Of a stretch of 64,000 nucleotides of DNA, positions 12,955 through 24,840 are shown piece by piece (within the stretch, counting starts at the first letter, position 1; the number at the start of each line of letters is the position of its first letter). The translations under genes were made by a program, and so were the position numbers. Source of the DNA: Brachynemurus nebulosus (Eukaryota; Arthropoda; Insecta; Neuroptera; Myrmeleontidae). The notes beneath the pieces were generated by a model that worked only from the letters and a program-made list of their open reading frames with translations, searched no databases and was not told the DNA's origin. Location of the stretch: the NCBI GenBank assembly GCA_035578155.1, contig JAPWDM010000007.1:37856413-37920412 (forward strand). Reading direction: 5' to 3'.

Positions 12955-14053
12955 CGTGTTACAACTATTAAATATTCGATGCCCCTTTACTTTACATAAT
13001 CCCCTCACTCCTCCTGGAACGCAAACGACATTTGTGTACGCGCGACACACAAAATGCTCAGTTTCTTACAGGGGTGAAGGAGGATCGTGAGCAGACCCAC
13101 CCCTTTACAATTAATATTTTATTATTAACATATAAGAAAATCATGGAGCAATAAAGAAATATTAATCAATAATTTATTCAAATTGTTAAATTTGGTGGTT
13201 TCATTTTAACACAGAATGAAATTTATTATAATTTGGCCTAATTTTTTGTTATTTTATGTGTTTTATATTATATTTTGTGAAAGAAAAGAGTTTCTTGTCG
13301 GTAAAGTTATGATACTGTGGTATTCTGGAATGGATTTTCACTGAGGAGGCGCCTTAAAAAAAGCCATAATAAATCAAAAATACAACTTAAAAAAAAGATA
13401 GTTTTGATAACAAATTTTCATTATTTTGTTACAATAAAGGACAGAAAAGATTTTGGAACTTTTTAAAATCAACCATCAACAATTTTTCTTTTTTTCGATC
13501 GCGCCAATTTGGGAAAATTATACACTTTTGGCATAACGTCGACATGTTTGACGTCACCACTCAAAAATCGTAGATATATTTCGATTGATACCACTTTCGA
13601 CTAAATAAAGTGTCGGTAGCTCCTGTATCAACGAATAAGAATTTGTTAAACTAACAATTTACCGAAAACATTAATGTTTATAAAGACCTCGATGATATCG
13701 ACAATACATATGTGTTAAAATGTCTGTTATGTACTTGACGCTGTGTAGTCATTTAGTCATGTAGTGGGGGAATTGGTGAGGGTATAGTTGGGAGAACATG
13801 TATTGGTGCGTTTATATTCAGTAGCGGCTTTGTGTTGATGCGTCGTTTTCTACAATGTAGTAAAAGGCGAAATAACAACGGTAAACTATTTGCTTCGTGT
13901 ATGCACACAGCGTATATATACGTATAGCCGCTCGGTACATCTATTGCCAAGATGAGATCTGATGCTAGTTTGTACTATGGGGTTCCCTTGAGTGAAAAAT
14001 TTCTTCTGTTGTTACTGACGAGGCAACACCAGAACCGGTATCACTCGCTCTTG
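12954..14053. other. AT-rich stretch with a slightly GC-richer end, no gene seen
   Basis: Between 13740 and 14050 the sequence is less AT-rich and has overlapping ORFs on both strands (13753-13950 minus, 13952-14170 plus). The plus ORF runs straight into the TIR element at 14056, which argues against a real exon. No protein family was recognised. Confidence 0.35.
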
Positions 14054-14055
14054 TA

Positions 14056-14235
14056 CAGGATGTTTCGAAATTTATTGGAAAAAAATTTTTTCAATAGTTT
14101 AAGTTCGGGCAAGTGCATCTCAGAATTGTTGAAACCCATTGATGGTGGATTTAAAGATCATGCTTCATAGTAAACTTTAAAAATATTTGAAAAGATTTAC
14201 GGAAATTTGTAGGAGTATATATTCGGGACACACTG
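14056..14235. mobile_element. Small TA-flanked MITE, about 180 bp
   Basis: The left end CAGGATGTTTCGAAAT and the right end TATTCGGGACACACTG are imperfect inverted repeats, flanked by TA (14054-14055 and 14236-14237). The end motif is of the CAGGGTGTCCCGAAA type common in arthropod genomes. There is no coding capacity. It lies 460 bp left of another TA-flanked element. Confidence 0.6.
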
Positions 14236-14697
14236 TATACATATATAAAACAAATAAGAGCAAATAATGGAAGTTTTTATTCTACTTTGGCGGAACGTTT
14301 ATGTGATTTACACAGCTATTCAATGTCAATTGTAGATGCTTAGTTCTTTTTGTATTTTGTGTTTTTTCCGTATAAAATTCGTCGGAATGCGCGAAGTTTT
14401 CTGTGTGCTCCGTGTTTGGTGAAACAAGAGTATTTTGTTCGAGTAGCGTCGCAAGGGTAACACAACGACAATATCGATGAACGCGATCATTTAGAAAATA
14501 TGAGACGAAGAAATTGTTTATTTAAACTTTTTGATTGGTTTTTGCCTTTTTGATTTGTTTATTTCGATTGTAAATATTCGTTGCGTTATCCAGTCAATTT
14601 GTCGTATGAAATTTGACTACGACAAACGAAAATAAAAATGACGAATCGAGTTTTTCTTGGAATTTTTGATAATAGCATCGCTGATAATTCGTTTTTA

Positions 14698-15437
14698 CAC
14701 TGAGAAAAAAATACGGTAATTTTTACGGAAATTTCTAGTAAAAAATTACGGAGCTTTCTGGTAATGCGGGCATAAGTGACAGGCAAAGGAGAAAGTACGA
14801 TGAGTATAGCAAAAATTACACTGTGACTCCGTAAAAATTTCGGCGCTGTACAGGAAAAATTCTACTCTCTTACCGTATTATTTATAAGGTTTTTTTTATT
14901 TATTAATAAATAATTGAATTAAAATAGTTTAAAAAGATATTGATAGAAGGGTAAGGATTAATATCAAATTATTAATATTGAAAAAATGTTCTATGGTTTT
15001 TTATTATTTGTAGAAAAACATGTTTCAATAAACATCAATACATATAAAAATCTTAATTGTTATATCTTAATTATTAGTTCTTTATCAATAATAAAATAAT
15101 GCGATTTTCATGAAACACGAATAACAATTCTTTGTTTTAAATGTAAAGTCCATTAAATAGTTCATTATAACAAAAAACAGAAAAAAAATGATAACACTCA
15201 TGGTACACATATCATTTTCCTGGTATCCACTTGAAATTTTACTAGCCCATTGAATTTTACGGAGCAGTATAGGAAAAATTCTTAAGCTGTACAGGAAAAA
15301 TTTTCAAATGAATCGTAAAAAATAATGTTTGAAAGGCATTTTTTATATTTTTGCTTGATAATTTCCTACCGACTGGTCACTTCAGCCTGGTTTACCGGAG
15401 GCAGCTCCGTAATTTTTACTGTAATTTTTTCTCAGTG
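14698..15437. mobile_element. TA-flanked MITE, 740 bp, CACTGAGAAAAAA ends
   Basis: TIRs are CACTGAGAAAAAAATACGG on the left and CCGTAATTTTTACTG then TAATTTTTTCTCAGTG on the right, with TA on both sides (14696-14697, 15438-15439). Subterminal ACGG/CCGTAA modules repeat inside (14712, 14832, 15258, 15313). TA duplication fits a Tc1/mariner-like mechanism. No transposase is present. Confidence 0.85.
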
Positions 15438-15542
15438 TAGCAATTCAAATCGCCTTTATTCGAATTTGTAATTGAGGAGCTGAATGCAAAACGTGTATAA
15501 AGTCGACTTTTGCCCCTGTTCAGTTGATTGTATCTTCTAAAT

Positions 15543-16288
15543 CTCTAGAGCAGTGTTTTTCAACCTGTGAGTCACGACCCTCTGGGAGGTCTTGAAGCCT
15601 TTCTAAGAGGGTCGCAGTACTTTAAAAATAAAACCATTCTAGTTGAATATATGATATTTAATAAAGAGAAGGAATTAATGGTTACATTAATATGAGAGTT
15701 TCATACTTTTGCGTGATAAAGTTTCAAAATTGCGACTTATTTTCAATAACAGTAAATCCAAATTTCTAGACACTTTTTCTTTGGTTTTGTTTTATTACTC
15801 TCATTGGAACTTGAAGTTGACGGTTGTGCATATGTTTGCAAAAACTTATCCATTTTCAATAATTACAATGAGCATAGAATTTTGAATATTAGACAATAAC
15901 AAGTGAGCAACTACTAAACAAGGCAATTCAATAAATTTAAACACTAACGCGAGTTCACAATTCAAAGAATTCAAATGGATTACTCTCGGAAGTGTTAAAC
16001 GGTGATGACCGTCGTGCGTGCGCATGTCACTTTTTACCCACGTGCGCCTTCAGAAGCTACTATAAGTCGCCAATTTCGATGTCGATATAAAAATACGCCT
16101 GTTTCAAGTCCTTAATTACGTATTTAATCGATACCTAACTATGAAAATAATTAATAATGATGAATGGATTCGAAATTAATACATAAAAAAATAAAAGTTG
16201 GTAATAGCGGGGGGTAGGGGGTCGCGAAATATTTTTCCATACTAAGGGAGTCGCGCCATGGAAAAGGTTGAAAAACACTGCTCTAGAG
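15543..16288. mobile_element. Non-autonomous hAT transposon with perfect 8-bp TSD
   Basis: The element proper is 15551-16280 (730 bp). TIRs read CAGTGTTTTTCAACCT on the left and AGGTTGAAAAACACTG on the right, 16 of 16 bases. The target duplication CTCTAGAG is present intact at 15543-15550 and 16281-16288. Subterminal GGGTCGC repeats (TAAGAGGGTCGCAGTAC, AGGGGGTCGCGAAAT) are typical of hAT relatives. A perfect duplication suggests a relatively young or well-preserved insertion. No transposase ORF remains. Confidence 0.95.
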
Positions 16289-17862
16289 TGTCTACTTATC
16301 TCAAAAAGCTTATTTTTTTACAGCGATTGGAAATTAATAAACATTCTTTGCATTATGAGAATGATTTTTTGTGTAACTACTAGAAACAAAACTTTTGCGA
16401 ATTTCATCATTTTCATAGCAAAAACGAAAACTCTAACTAAAATCACGTCCATAACACTTGATTTGAGCAAAAAAAATTTTTTAACTTAATGACCATTAAG
16501 TTCATTAAAATTTTTCAGTGCCTTACAAAACCATAAATAAAATGATAAGTCACTCCTCAATATTGGTTTGTCCGCTTTAATATCTCTTAAAGATATCACA
16601 AAATAACACAACACTGTGATATCAAAAAAAAAAATCCTTTTTACAACGGAAAACGAAAGAAAAAAGAAAACAGGGGAAAAATCATTTTCCAAGAACATTT
16701 CACCGTCTAATACCTAATATCCACCTAATTGATATTTCTGTATACAAATTACTCGAGGAAATGACTGATTTTCTTCCATTTAGACACCAGCGACGTCTAT
16801 ATTTATATATTTATCTGTTTCCTCTCTGTTGTTTCATTAAGGAAAGGGTCCCAAAACTTCCTGACTTGTTTATCTGTTACGAATGTTATTTTATAGTTAC
16901 ATTTCTCCGTTATAAATCGTTTCATTAACCCCACATTCCATTGGTGTGTACAATTTACGCAAAAATCATTGAAAAATTTGGGAATGTTTCCTTATTAATT
17001 CAGTATAAACTACAATAAAAGCACATAGGCTATAATTTACATAATATTAAATAAATATTTTTCTAACCTTTGACTTTTCTAAAATGTTAATTCAGTAATA
17101 TATAATATTTTTGTATATAGAATAATGAATTGTGTGATGTTTTATATAATTTTTTTTTTTCCTTTTAGAAACAAACTGGCTACTTTGTTTCTACAGATAT
17201 AAAATATTTTCATTTGTTCAAGTTTTGCTAACGTGCTAATCGCTAATAATTTTCTTAACACAAAATTATAAAAACTAAAATGAAATAGGTAATGACTTTC
17301 TTCATATAAATTTATATATTTTTTTTTCTAAAATGGTTATTATTTTTTATCTAAATGATTGTTTTATGACGTAATTAATTCGTAACTAGAATAGTAAATT
17401 AAAAATAAAGAAAGTTGCAAAATTTTTTAGAAATGTAACGAAATTAAATCAATACCAAACGTCACCAATGTGTGCTCTGTTCCCGACTAGAAGGCCAGGC
17501 TTAATCGACCAGAATTTATACCCCCCCAAAAAAACCCAAAACTACTCCTACTTCAGTTTCTTAAATAGTTCATTACACAACCACCGTAGCAATACTAGTA
17601 TGGTGAAATTAATAATATTCTTTTGGGTGTGTATTTTTAATTTTACCAACAATTTTTTTATTCTATACACAAAATGTCTCGCTTTGATTTACATCGTATA
17701 AGTTTAGGAATATTCTCGAAAACTGGCATAACTTTAGCCGCATGCATAGCATATATGGGATATATTGTAAACACATACAGATAGATTTATTACACGAGGT
17801 GTATCAACGTGCGATAGCCAACACCAACCGGTTAGTTAGCACGCATCATAGAGGTAGGCGTT
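16289..17862. other. AT-rich stretch left of the satellite, no gene seen
   Basis: Only short ORFs (16268-16489 plus, 16486-16698 minus, 17468-17701 plus), with no recognisable family. The last 100 bp (GCGATAGCCAACACCAACCG) is the non-repeated left flank of the satellite array. Confidence 0.4.
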
Positions 17863-20800
17863 GCGTTGGAAAGATTTTAATAGCAGTTATGATGAGCGCG
17901 AAAATAGCGCGAAATTCCTATATAAGTTTTATATAATTATCGCCGTTGGTTCAGATTTCGATATTTTCAATTTTTGTCTTTATATGCTGCTCAAATGAAT
18001 TTTTTTGATTTTCCGGGTAACTATAGGCTTTGGAAAGATTTTAATAGCAGTTATGATGAGCGCGAAAACAGCGCGAAATTCCTATATAAGCTCTATCTAA
18101 TTAGCGCCGTTGGTTCAGATTTAGATATTTTCAATTTTTGTCTTTATATGCTGCTCAAATGAATTTTTTTGATTTTCCGGGAAAATATAGGCACCGGAAA
18201 GATTTTAATAGCAGTTATGATGAGCGCGAAAATAGCGCGAAATTCCTATTAAAGCTTTATCTAATTACCGCCGTTGGTTCAGATTTAGATATTTTCAATT
18301 TTTGTCTTTATATGCTGCTCAAATGAATTTTTTGATTTTCCAGGAAATTATAGGCGTTGGAAAGATTTTAATAGCAGTTATGATGAGCGCGATAATAGCG
18401 CGAAATTCCTATATAAGCTTTATCTAATTACCGCCGTTGGTTCAGATTTCGATATTTTCAATTTTTGTCTTTATATGCTGCTCAGATGAATTTTTTTGAT
18501 TTTCCGGGAAACTATAGGCGTTGGAAAGATTTTAATAGCAGTTATGACGAGCGCCAAAATAGCGCGTAATTCCTATATAATTTATATCTAATTATCGCCT
18601 TTGGTTCAGATTTCGATATTTTCAATTTTTGTCTTTATATGCTGCTCAAATGAATTTTTTTGATTTTCCGGGAAACTATAGGCCCCAGAAAGATTTTAAT
18701 AGCAGTTATGATGAGCGCCAAAATAGGGCGTAATTCCTATATAAGTTTTATCTAATTATCGCCGTTGGTTTAGATTTCGATATTTTCAATTTTTGTCTTT
18801 ATATGCTGCTCAAATAAATTTTTTTGATTTTCCGGGAAACTATAGGCGCCGGAAAGATTTTAATAGCAGTTATGATGAGCGCGAAAATAGCGCGTAATTC
18901 CTATATAAGCTTTATCTAATTAGCGCCGTTGGTTCAGATTTAGATATTTTCAATTTTTGTCTTTATATGCTGCTCAAATGAATTTTTTTGATTTTCCAGG
19001 AAACTATAGGCGCCGGAAAGATTTTATTAGCAGTTATGATGAGCGCCAAATTGCGCGTAATTCCTATATAAGCTTTATCTAATTAGCGCCGTTGGTTCAG
19101 ATTTAGATATTTTCAATTTTTGTCTTTATATGCTGCTCAAATAAATTTTTTTGATTTTCCCGGAAATATAGGCGCCGGAAAGATTTTAATAGCAGTTATG
19201 ATGAGCGCCAAAATAGCGCGTAATTCCTATATAAGCTTTATCTAATTAGCGCCGTTGGTTCAGATTTAGATATTTTCAATTTTTGTCTTTATATGCTGCT
19301 CAAATGAATTTTGTTGATTTTCCGGGAAACTATAGGCACTGGAAAGATTTTAATAGCAGTTATGATTAGCGCGAAAATAGCGCGTAATTCCTATATAAGC
19401 TTTATCTAATTAGCGCCGTTGGTTCAGATTTAGATATTTTCAATTTTTGTCTTTATATGCTGCTCAAATGAATTTTTTTGATTTTCCGGGAAACTATAGG
19501 CGCCGGAAAGATTTTAAAAGCAGTTATGATGAGCGCCAAAATAGCGCGAAATTCCTATATAAGTTTTATATAATTATCGCCGTTGGTTTAGATTTCGATA
19601 TTATCAATTTTTGTCTTTATATGCTGCTCAAATGAATTTTGTTGATTTTCCGGGAAAATATAGGCGCTGGAAAGATTTTAATAGCAGTTATGATGAGCGC
19701 GAAAATAGCGCGTAATTCCTATATGAGCTTTATCTAATTAGCGCCGTTGGTTCAGATTTAGATATTTTCAATTTTTGTCTTTATATGCTGCTCAAATGAA
19801 TTTTGTTGATTTTCCGGGAAAATATAGCCGCTGGAAAGATTTTAATAGCAGTTATGATGAACGCGAAAATAGCGCGTAATTCCTATATAAGCTTTGTCTA
19901 ATTAGCGCCGTTGGTTCAGATTTAGATATTTTCAATTTTTGTCTTTATATGCTGCTCAAATGAATTTTGTTGATTTTCCGGGAAACTATAGGCGCTGGAA
20001 AGATTTTAATAGCAGTTATGATGAGCGCGAAAATAGCGCGTAATTCCTATATAAGCTTTATCTAATTAGCGCCGTTGGTTCAGATTTAGATATTTTCAAA
20101 TTTTGTCTTTATATGCTGCTCAAATGAATTTTTTTGATTTTCCGGGAAACTATAGGCGCCGGAAAGATTTTAATAGCAGTTATGATGAGCGCGAAAATAG
20201 CGCGAAATTCCTATATAAGCTTTATCTAATTACCGCCATTGGTTCAGATTTCGATATTTTCAATTTTTGTCTTTATATGCTGCTCAAATGAATTTTTTTG
20301 ATTTTCCGGGAAACTTCAGGCGTTGGAAAGATTTTAATAGCAGTTATGATGAGCGCGAAAATAGCGCGGAATTCCGATATAAGTTTTATCTAATTATCAC
20401 CGTTGGTTCAGATTTCGATATTTTCAATTTTTGTCTTTATATGCTGCTCAAATGAATTTTTTTGATTTTCCGGGAAACTATAGGCGCCGGAAAGATTTTA
20501 ATATCATTTATGATGAGCGTGAAAATAGCGCGAAATTCCTATATAAGTTTTATCTAATTATCGCCTTTGGTTCAGATTTCGATATTTTCAATTTTTGTCT
20601 TTATATGCTGCTCAAATGAATTTTTTTGATTTTCCGGGAAACTATAGGCGTTGGAAAGATTTTAATAGCAGTTATGATGAGCGCGAAAATAGCGCGAAAT
20701 TCCTATATAAGTTTTATCTAATTATCGCCTTTGGTTCAGATTTCGATATTTTCAATTTTTGTCTTTATATGCTGCTCTAATTAATTTTTTTGATTTTCCG

Positions 20801-21030
20801 GGAAACTATAGGCGCCGGAAAGATTTTAATAGCAGTTGTGATGAGCGCCAAAATAGCGCGTAATTCCTATATAAGCTTTATCTAATTAGCGCCGTTGGTT
20901 CAGATTTAGATATTTTCAATTTTTGTCTTTATATGCTGCTCAAATGAATTTTTTTGATTTTCCGGGAAACTATAGGCGTTGGAAAGATTTTAATAGCCCT
21001 TATGATGAGCGCGAAAATAGCCCGAAATTC
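17863..21030 (+). repeat. Tandem satellite array, 164-bp monomer, about 19 units
   Basis: The same 164-bp unit recurs head to tail; the landmark TTTGTCTTTATATGCTGCTC appears at about 17974, 18138, 18301, 18464, 18628, 18792, 18956, 19120, 19283, 19447, 19611, 19775, 19939, 20103, 20267, 20431, 20595, 20759 and 20923. A few units are 163 bp from a one-base loss in a T run. Each unit holds a short GCGC-centred dyad (GCGCGAAAATAGCGC). Many units carry a 62-codon ORF, but 164 is not a multiple of three, so the frame shifts at every unit and the ORFs overlap across boundaries; they are not evidence of protein coding. Units fall into visible variant classes (AGCGCGTAATTCC versus AGCGCGAAATTCC; GGCGCC versus GGCGTT). 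Confidence 0.95.
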
Positions 21031-21213
21031 ACTTTTTAGCTCACAAAATGGAGTCCAAATATACCCCTCACTGATTTCAATCAAATTTGTCGACCAGTAG
21101 AACATTACATCCATATAAAGAATCTACAATATTAAGGTCCACCGCTCAAAAACACCCGAGATATTTTCATTTACAGTTTAAATTTGTAAATAGACTAGTG
21201 GTAATGAAAATAT

Positions 21214-21959
21214 GTAGGGGAAACCTGTACAAAATCGTATACCAGGGTAAAACAGTATAGTAGGTCTATTTTTCTATTAATTAAAATTTTCGAAACGCAA
21301 GCCGCTCAACAGCGTCCACCAATGACAGCTATTTGTCAACAAACATTTGTAGCGGTAAGCACGAACGTTTTCAAAATATTTCATTTTAGTGTTTTTTGAT
21401 AGACTTGATCTTATTTTTGTGAAAAATAACGAAAAAATAGTTAAGTTTATGTGTACGACAAGTTAGTCTCCAATCAGTTATGTTAAAGTGTGTGTATTTA
21501 CTCGTAATTTACAATATTTATTTGGGCAAAATCGATTTGCATAGGTGGTAGTGAATTATCTGTTTACACATAGGTCTCCGGGTCAAAACCGTACGGGGTA
21601 AAACCGGCTTATATATGATTTTGACTTGTTCGTATGAATATGAACTAAACTGATTTTTTTTATTATTAAATGGGAAAAAGATGCCACGTAATCATAATAT
21701 TACTATTACTGGTAAAAAAAAATGTGAGTATAGTATACGGTCTTGTCCATGTATTGGGGTAAAATCGTAATAAATAATGGTTTGAATGTTTTGTGTTATT
21801 TTTGTTAAATATTGGGATTATCCGAAATATGTTGATTTGATTATGTTCCTTAGGCCACTGACTAAATTATAAACGTTGGTTTCATACATTTACGTTTTAA
21901 AACGAATGATATACAACGCTAAATCCTTAGCTATACGGTTTTGACCCGGTCTCCCCTAC
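21214..21959. mobile_element. TIR element, about 746 bp, GTAGGGGAGACC ends
   Basis: The left end GTAGGGGAAACCTGTACAAA then ATCGTATA is inverted at the right end as TATACGGTTTTGACCCGG then TCTCCCCTAC. A third internal copy of the motif (GGTCTCCGGGTCAAAACCGT) sits at about 21571, and GGGGTAAAA modules recur at 21595 and 21749. No clear target duplication and no transposase. Confidence 0.65.
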
Positions 21960-21967
21960 GAATGCAA

Positions 21968-21995
21968 GGGTCCCGTGTTCGAATCCTAGTATGAT
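21968..21995 (+). other. tRNA-like B-box sequence
   Basis: GGGTCCCGTGTTCGAATCCT resembles the T-arm/B-box of a tRNA (GTTCGAATCC). It lies directly after the TIR element and is followed by an AT-rich region with a T8 run. No acceptor stem, anticodon arm or A box can be folded with it, so this is at most a tRNA-derived SINE fragment or chance. Confidence 0.25.
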
Positions 21996-22726
21996 TTCAA
22001 TCATTTTTTTTAGTTATCCTAAAGTTTGCTATGTTATTAATCAAAAGAGTTAGTAGACATTTGGAAAAATGGAAAAATTACGATAAAAAGTCGTACGGTT
22101 TTTTTAACGTACAACGAAAACCGTACAATATGAACGGAGCTGAACTCGTCTCTATAATTTATTTTTGTTTAATTGTAAGATATGATGATGGACTGTTGCG
22201 CAGATGTAACTACTCTAGTAATAAAAATAGTAAACAAATAGATATTTATAACAAAATATGAGTAATCTATGTGAATGTTACATATGTTTTTATCATTTAA
22301 AATATTATAAAATGCTAGTAAACAAGCAAGTTCTACGTTTCATGTTATCGCAACGATATTACTGTAGAACAATTAATATAAAATTTAAAAATAATAAGTT
22401 GTTGTTAGTTGTGTGAATACAATTGCACATACAAATACAAATACAGACTGTTTCATTAGTATTAAATGTGTAATGTCGACCATACATTAGAATGATTGGA
22501 ACTGGAATTACAACATTTTCACAATAAAATAAATTCTTCCTTCGTACAAGATCTACAGTAGGTTCAGGTCAGAAACTAATATTAACTGGTTTGTTAAGTC
22601 GATTACAACTGGTGGGATATTCTTAACACCTTGAAACTGTGACGAAATTAATGATTTGTCCCTGTTTTAAGGTGTCCCGGTTGAGTGACACTATTCGTGC
22701 AAAACGGTAATCTGCTTTATCGACCA
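21996..22726. other. AT-rich stretch, no gene seen
   Basis: A 76-codon ORF at 22031-22261 is unrecognised. Otherwise plain AT-rich DNA. Confidence 0.4.
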
Positions 22727-22727
22727 A

Positions 22728-23189
22728 TATACTGTGTGAGTTTTTCGTGAGTTGCCATTTTTATTACAGCCAAACCGTTGATTTAATCGAAAAATTGTTC
22801 AAATAAGAGTTATAGATATCGACGGGGGCAACCGATTGCTATAGTCAGGAGCTTTATAGCTCTTATGGTTCTCGAGCTATGATATAAACTTATAGATTTT
22901 TAAATGTGACTATATATTAATTTTTGCCATAAAACTGATCTAATGCATTAATTAACAACATAAATGAGCAAAAAAATTTTTTACCCAAGTTTAATTTTTT
23001 AATTTTTCACAAATTTATCAGTTAAGTGGTAAAAATTTGCATAGGTACTTGAGGCTACTTCAACCGACAGTGTTTTTCTTGGTTACATTTCCATTACATC
23101 CAAGAAAAGAACCTTTTCCAGTACCATTTCTATCATAAAAATTTGGTTGTAATAGAAATGGCAACTCTCAAAAAACTCACATGGTATAT
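22728..23189. mobile_element. TIR element, about 460 bp, with roughly 50-bp TIRs
   Basis: The left end ATATACTGTGTGAGTTTTTC then GTGAGTTGCCATTTTTATTA and CAGCCAAACC is matched in inverse at the right end by AATTTGGTTGTAATAGAAAT then GGCAACTCTCAAAAAACTCA and CATGGTATAT. About 42 of 50 positions pair. It contains no ORF. Ends in TATAC suggest a TA target, but the exact boundary is uncertain. Confidence 0.75.
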
Positions 23190-24511
23190 CCAAGCAGTTA
23201 TGTACAATAAGCGTTATATTTTTATCTTTTTTTGTTTTTGGTAAGATAAATAAAAATTAATGTGGGCGTAGTTACAGTTTTGGACAAAGATACTGGCAAT
23301 ACTGCATTGAAACATGACGTACACACTTTTTGATCTAGAACATTCAGTTAAAAGCCATTCAACATGTGACCTATAATACACCATTACAATTTTAAAAATA
23401 ATATTAATATACAAAAACAACTAAATAAAATTTATGTTTTGATAAATGATTTTATGTCATTGGACAATAAATTTACCCCCCGTCACATTCCTCCGGCACT
23501 GTGTTTCAAAAATACTTCGAAATATGAACGTCTATTGCAACAAATTTTATCTCAAACATATCTTTTATTGTTTAACTACACCAAGCACTACAAAAAAAAA
23601 AAAACATACCTACTGTCATAATTCCCTTGCAACATCAAAAACAATATGTTAAATAAAGTGAATGATAGTAATTACACATAACAAACAAAATAAATAATAC
23701 GTTCCTTCTCTTTCTGATAAATTATAATGCCTATGATGCGGTTATCTTACGACATACGGTATCACATATGTACGTAAATATGTTTATATAAAACAAGGAA
23801 AACAAATCGTTTACTATAAAAATATAGCGATTTTTTATTTTTTTTTTAAAACGTTGAATAATTTCACAACTAGAGTTCGGTGTTGAAGCCATTATTTATA
23901 CTTACAACAAAACGTACATTCTCTTCATATGTTAGAAATATTTTCTCAGTAGTAACCCCAGGGATATGAATTAAACGAAAATTTATCTCTGAAAAATTTG
24001 ATCTCCAAATATTAATAAACAGAGACTTAAACGCTAATAATATCTTTAAAATTGGAACACTTTCAACATGAGTACATTGACTCTTTACGAGCCAATTGAA
24101 CAATATAATTAGATTGTTGAAAATCATAGTGAACATGTAAAATAATTAATAAAAAGAATTATTGCTTACAATACAAAAGGCCTATTAAAACGCGTTAAGA
24201 TATTGACCAATTCAGTACATGTGTTTATGTATAACCGAGCATATTAATCGGCAAAAACGCGAGAACATTAAAACATAAAATTATGTAATAAATTTGATTT
24301 GAATAGTTCCACAGCAGCACAGAGGGCACGCGGCGCATGTAAGCAAACAAGAACAAGCAGTAAACGAAGCAAATTTTCGATTTTTTTTTTGTTTAAAACT
24401 AAATTAGTAATATTTTATTATATGCATATATTTCAGGGAGTAACTATAAACATTATATATAATATTTATAGGCAAAAAGGCACGCACCCAGGTATATATG
24501 TCGCGTCATAA
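23190..24511. other. AT-rich stretch, no gene seen
   Basis: An 88-codon minus-strand ORF at 23870-24136 and shorter ones show no recognisable motif. An A12 run lies around 23591-23602. Confidence 0.4.
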
Positions 24512-24800
24512 TGTTAGGTTATGTTAGGTGACATATGTATGTGTATGTATGAATTGGTTGGACAAATGAAGTGACGTATATAAAGGGCTGAATGTGTATG
24601 GGTTGTGTCGGGTGTGTTTTTGAGTGTTTGAGTGTGTTACAACGTTATTGTGAGGTGTTCAGGTCACTGTTCAAGTGAATTGTAAGCAGAATGAGTTTGT
24701 AGCTGGTGAACAAGCGATTTAAATCGAAGATTAGAAATAAAATTTTATACATGAGTACAGTGGAATCTCTTTATATCAGAATACGGTTTATAACAGAACA
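24512..24800 (+). mobile_element. Probable solo or orphan 5' LTR of an LTR retrotransposon
   Basis: Upstream of the primer binding site at 24823 the sequence has the layout of an LTR: a TGTTAGG start, a TATATAAAG box at 24577-24585, a GTGT-rich leader, an AATAAA signal at 24736-24741 and an end in ACA at about 24800. No second LTR, gag or pol was found in the window, so boundaries are provisional and no target duplication can be tested. Confidence 0.55.
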
Positions 24801-24822
24801 TAGTTTTGTTTGAGAAGAAAAT

Positions 24823-24840
24823 TGGCGCCCAACGTGGGGC
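24823..24840 (+). promoter_or_regulatory. tRNA-Lys primer binding site
   Basis: TGGCGCCCAACGTGGGGC is an 18-base match to the complement of the 3' end of a tRNA-Lys including CCA, the minus-strand primer site of many retroelements (the Lys-1,2 type). It sits 22 bases after the inferred LTR end, rather than 0-10 as in most elements, so the true LTR end may be closer. Downstream sequence contains no gag-like ORF, so the element is dead. Confidence 0.8.

Noticed and set aside
13952..14170. 72-codon ORF beginning MRSDASLYYG as a possible first exon
   Set aside because: It runs through the left end of the TA-flanked MITE at 14056, and no donor site or family resemblance supports it.
17974..20780. 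Series of near-identical 62-codon ORFs starting MSLYAAQMNFFDFPG, resembling a tandem peptide gene family
   Set aside because: They follow the 164-bp satellite period, overlap each other across unit boundaries and shift frame each unit; many units carry stops. They are a by-product of the satellite.
17863..21030. CRISPR-like array
   Set aside because: The repeat covers the whole 164-bp unit with no unique spacers, and the DNA is eukaryotic.
21968..21995. tRNA gene
   Set aside because: Only the B-box-like T arm is present; no acceptor stem, D arm or anticodon arm can be formed.
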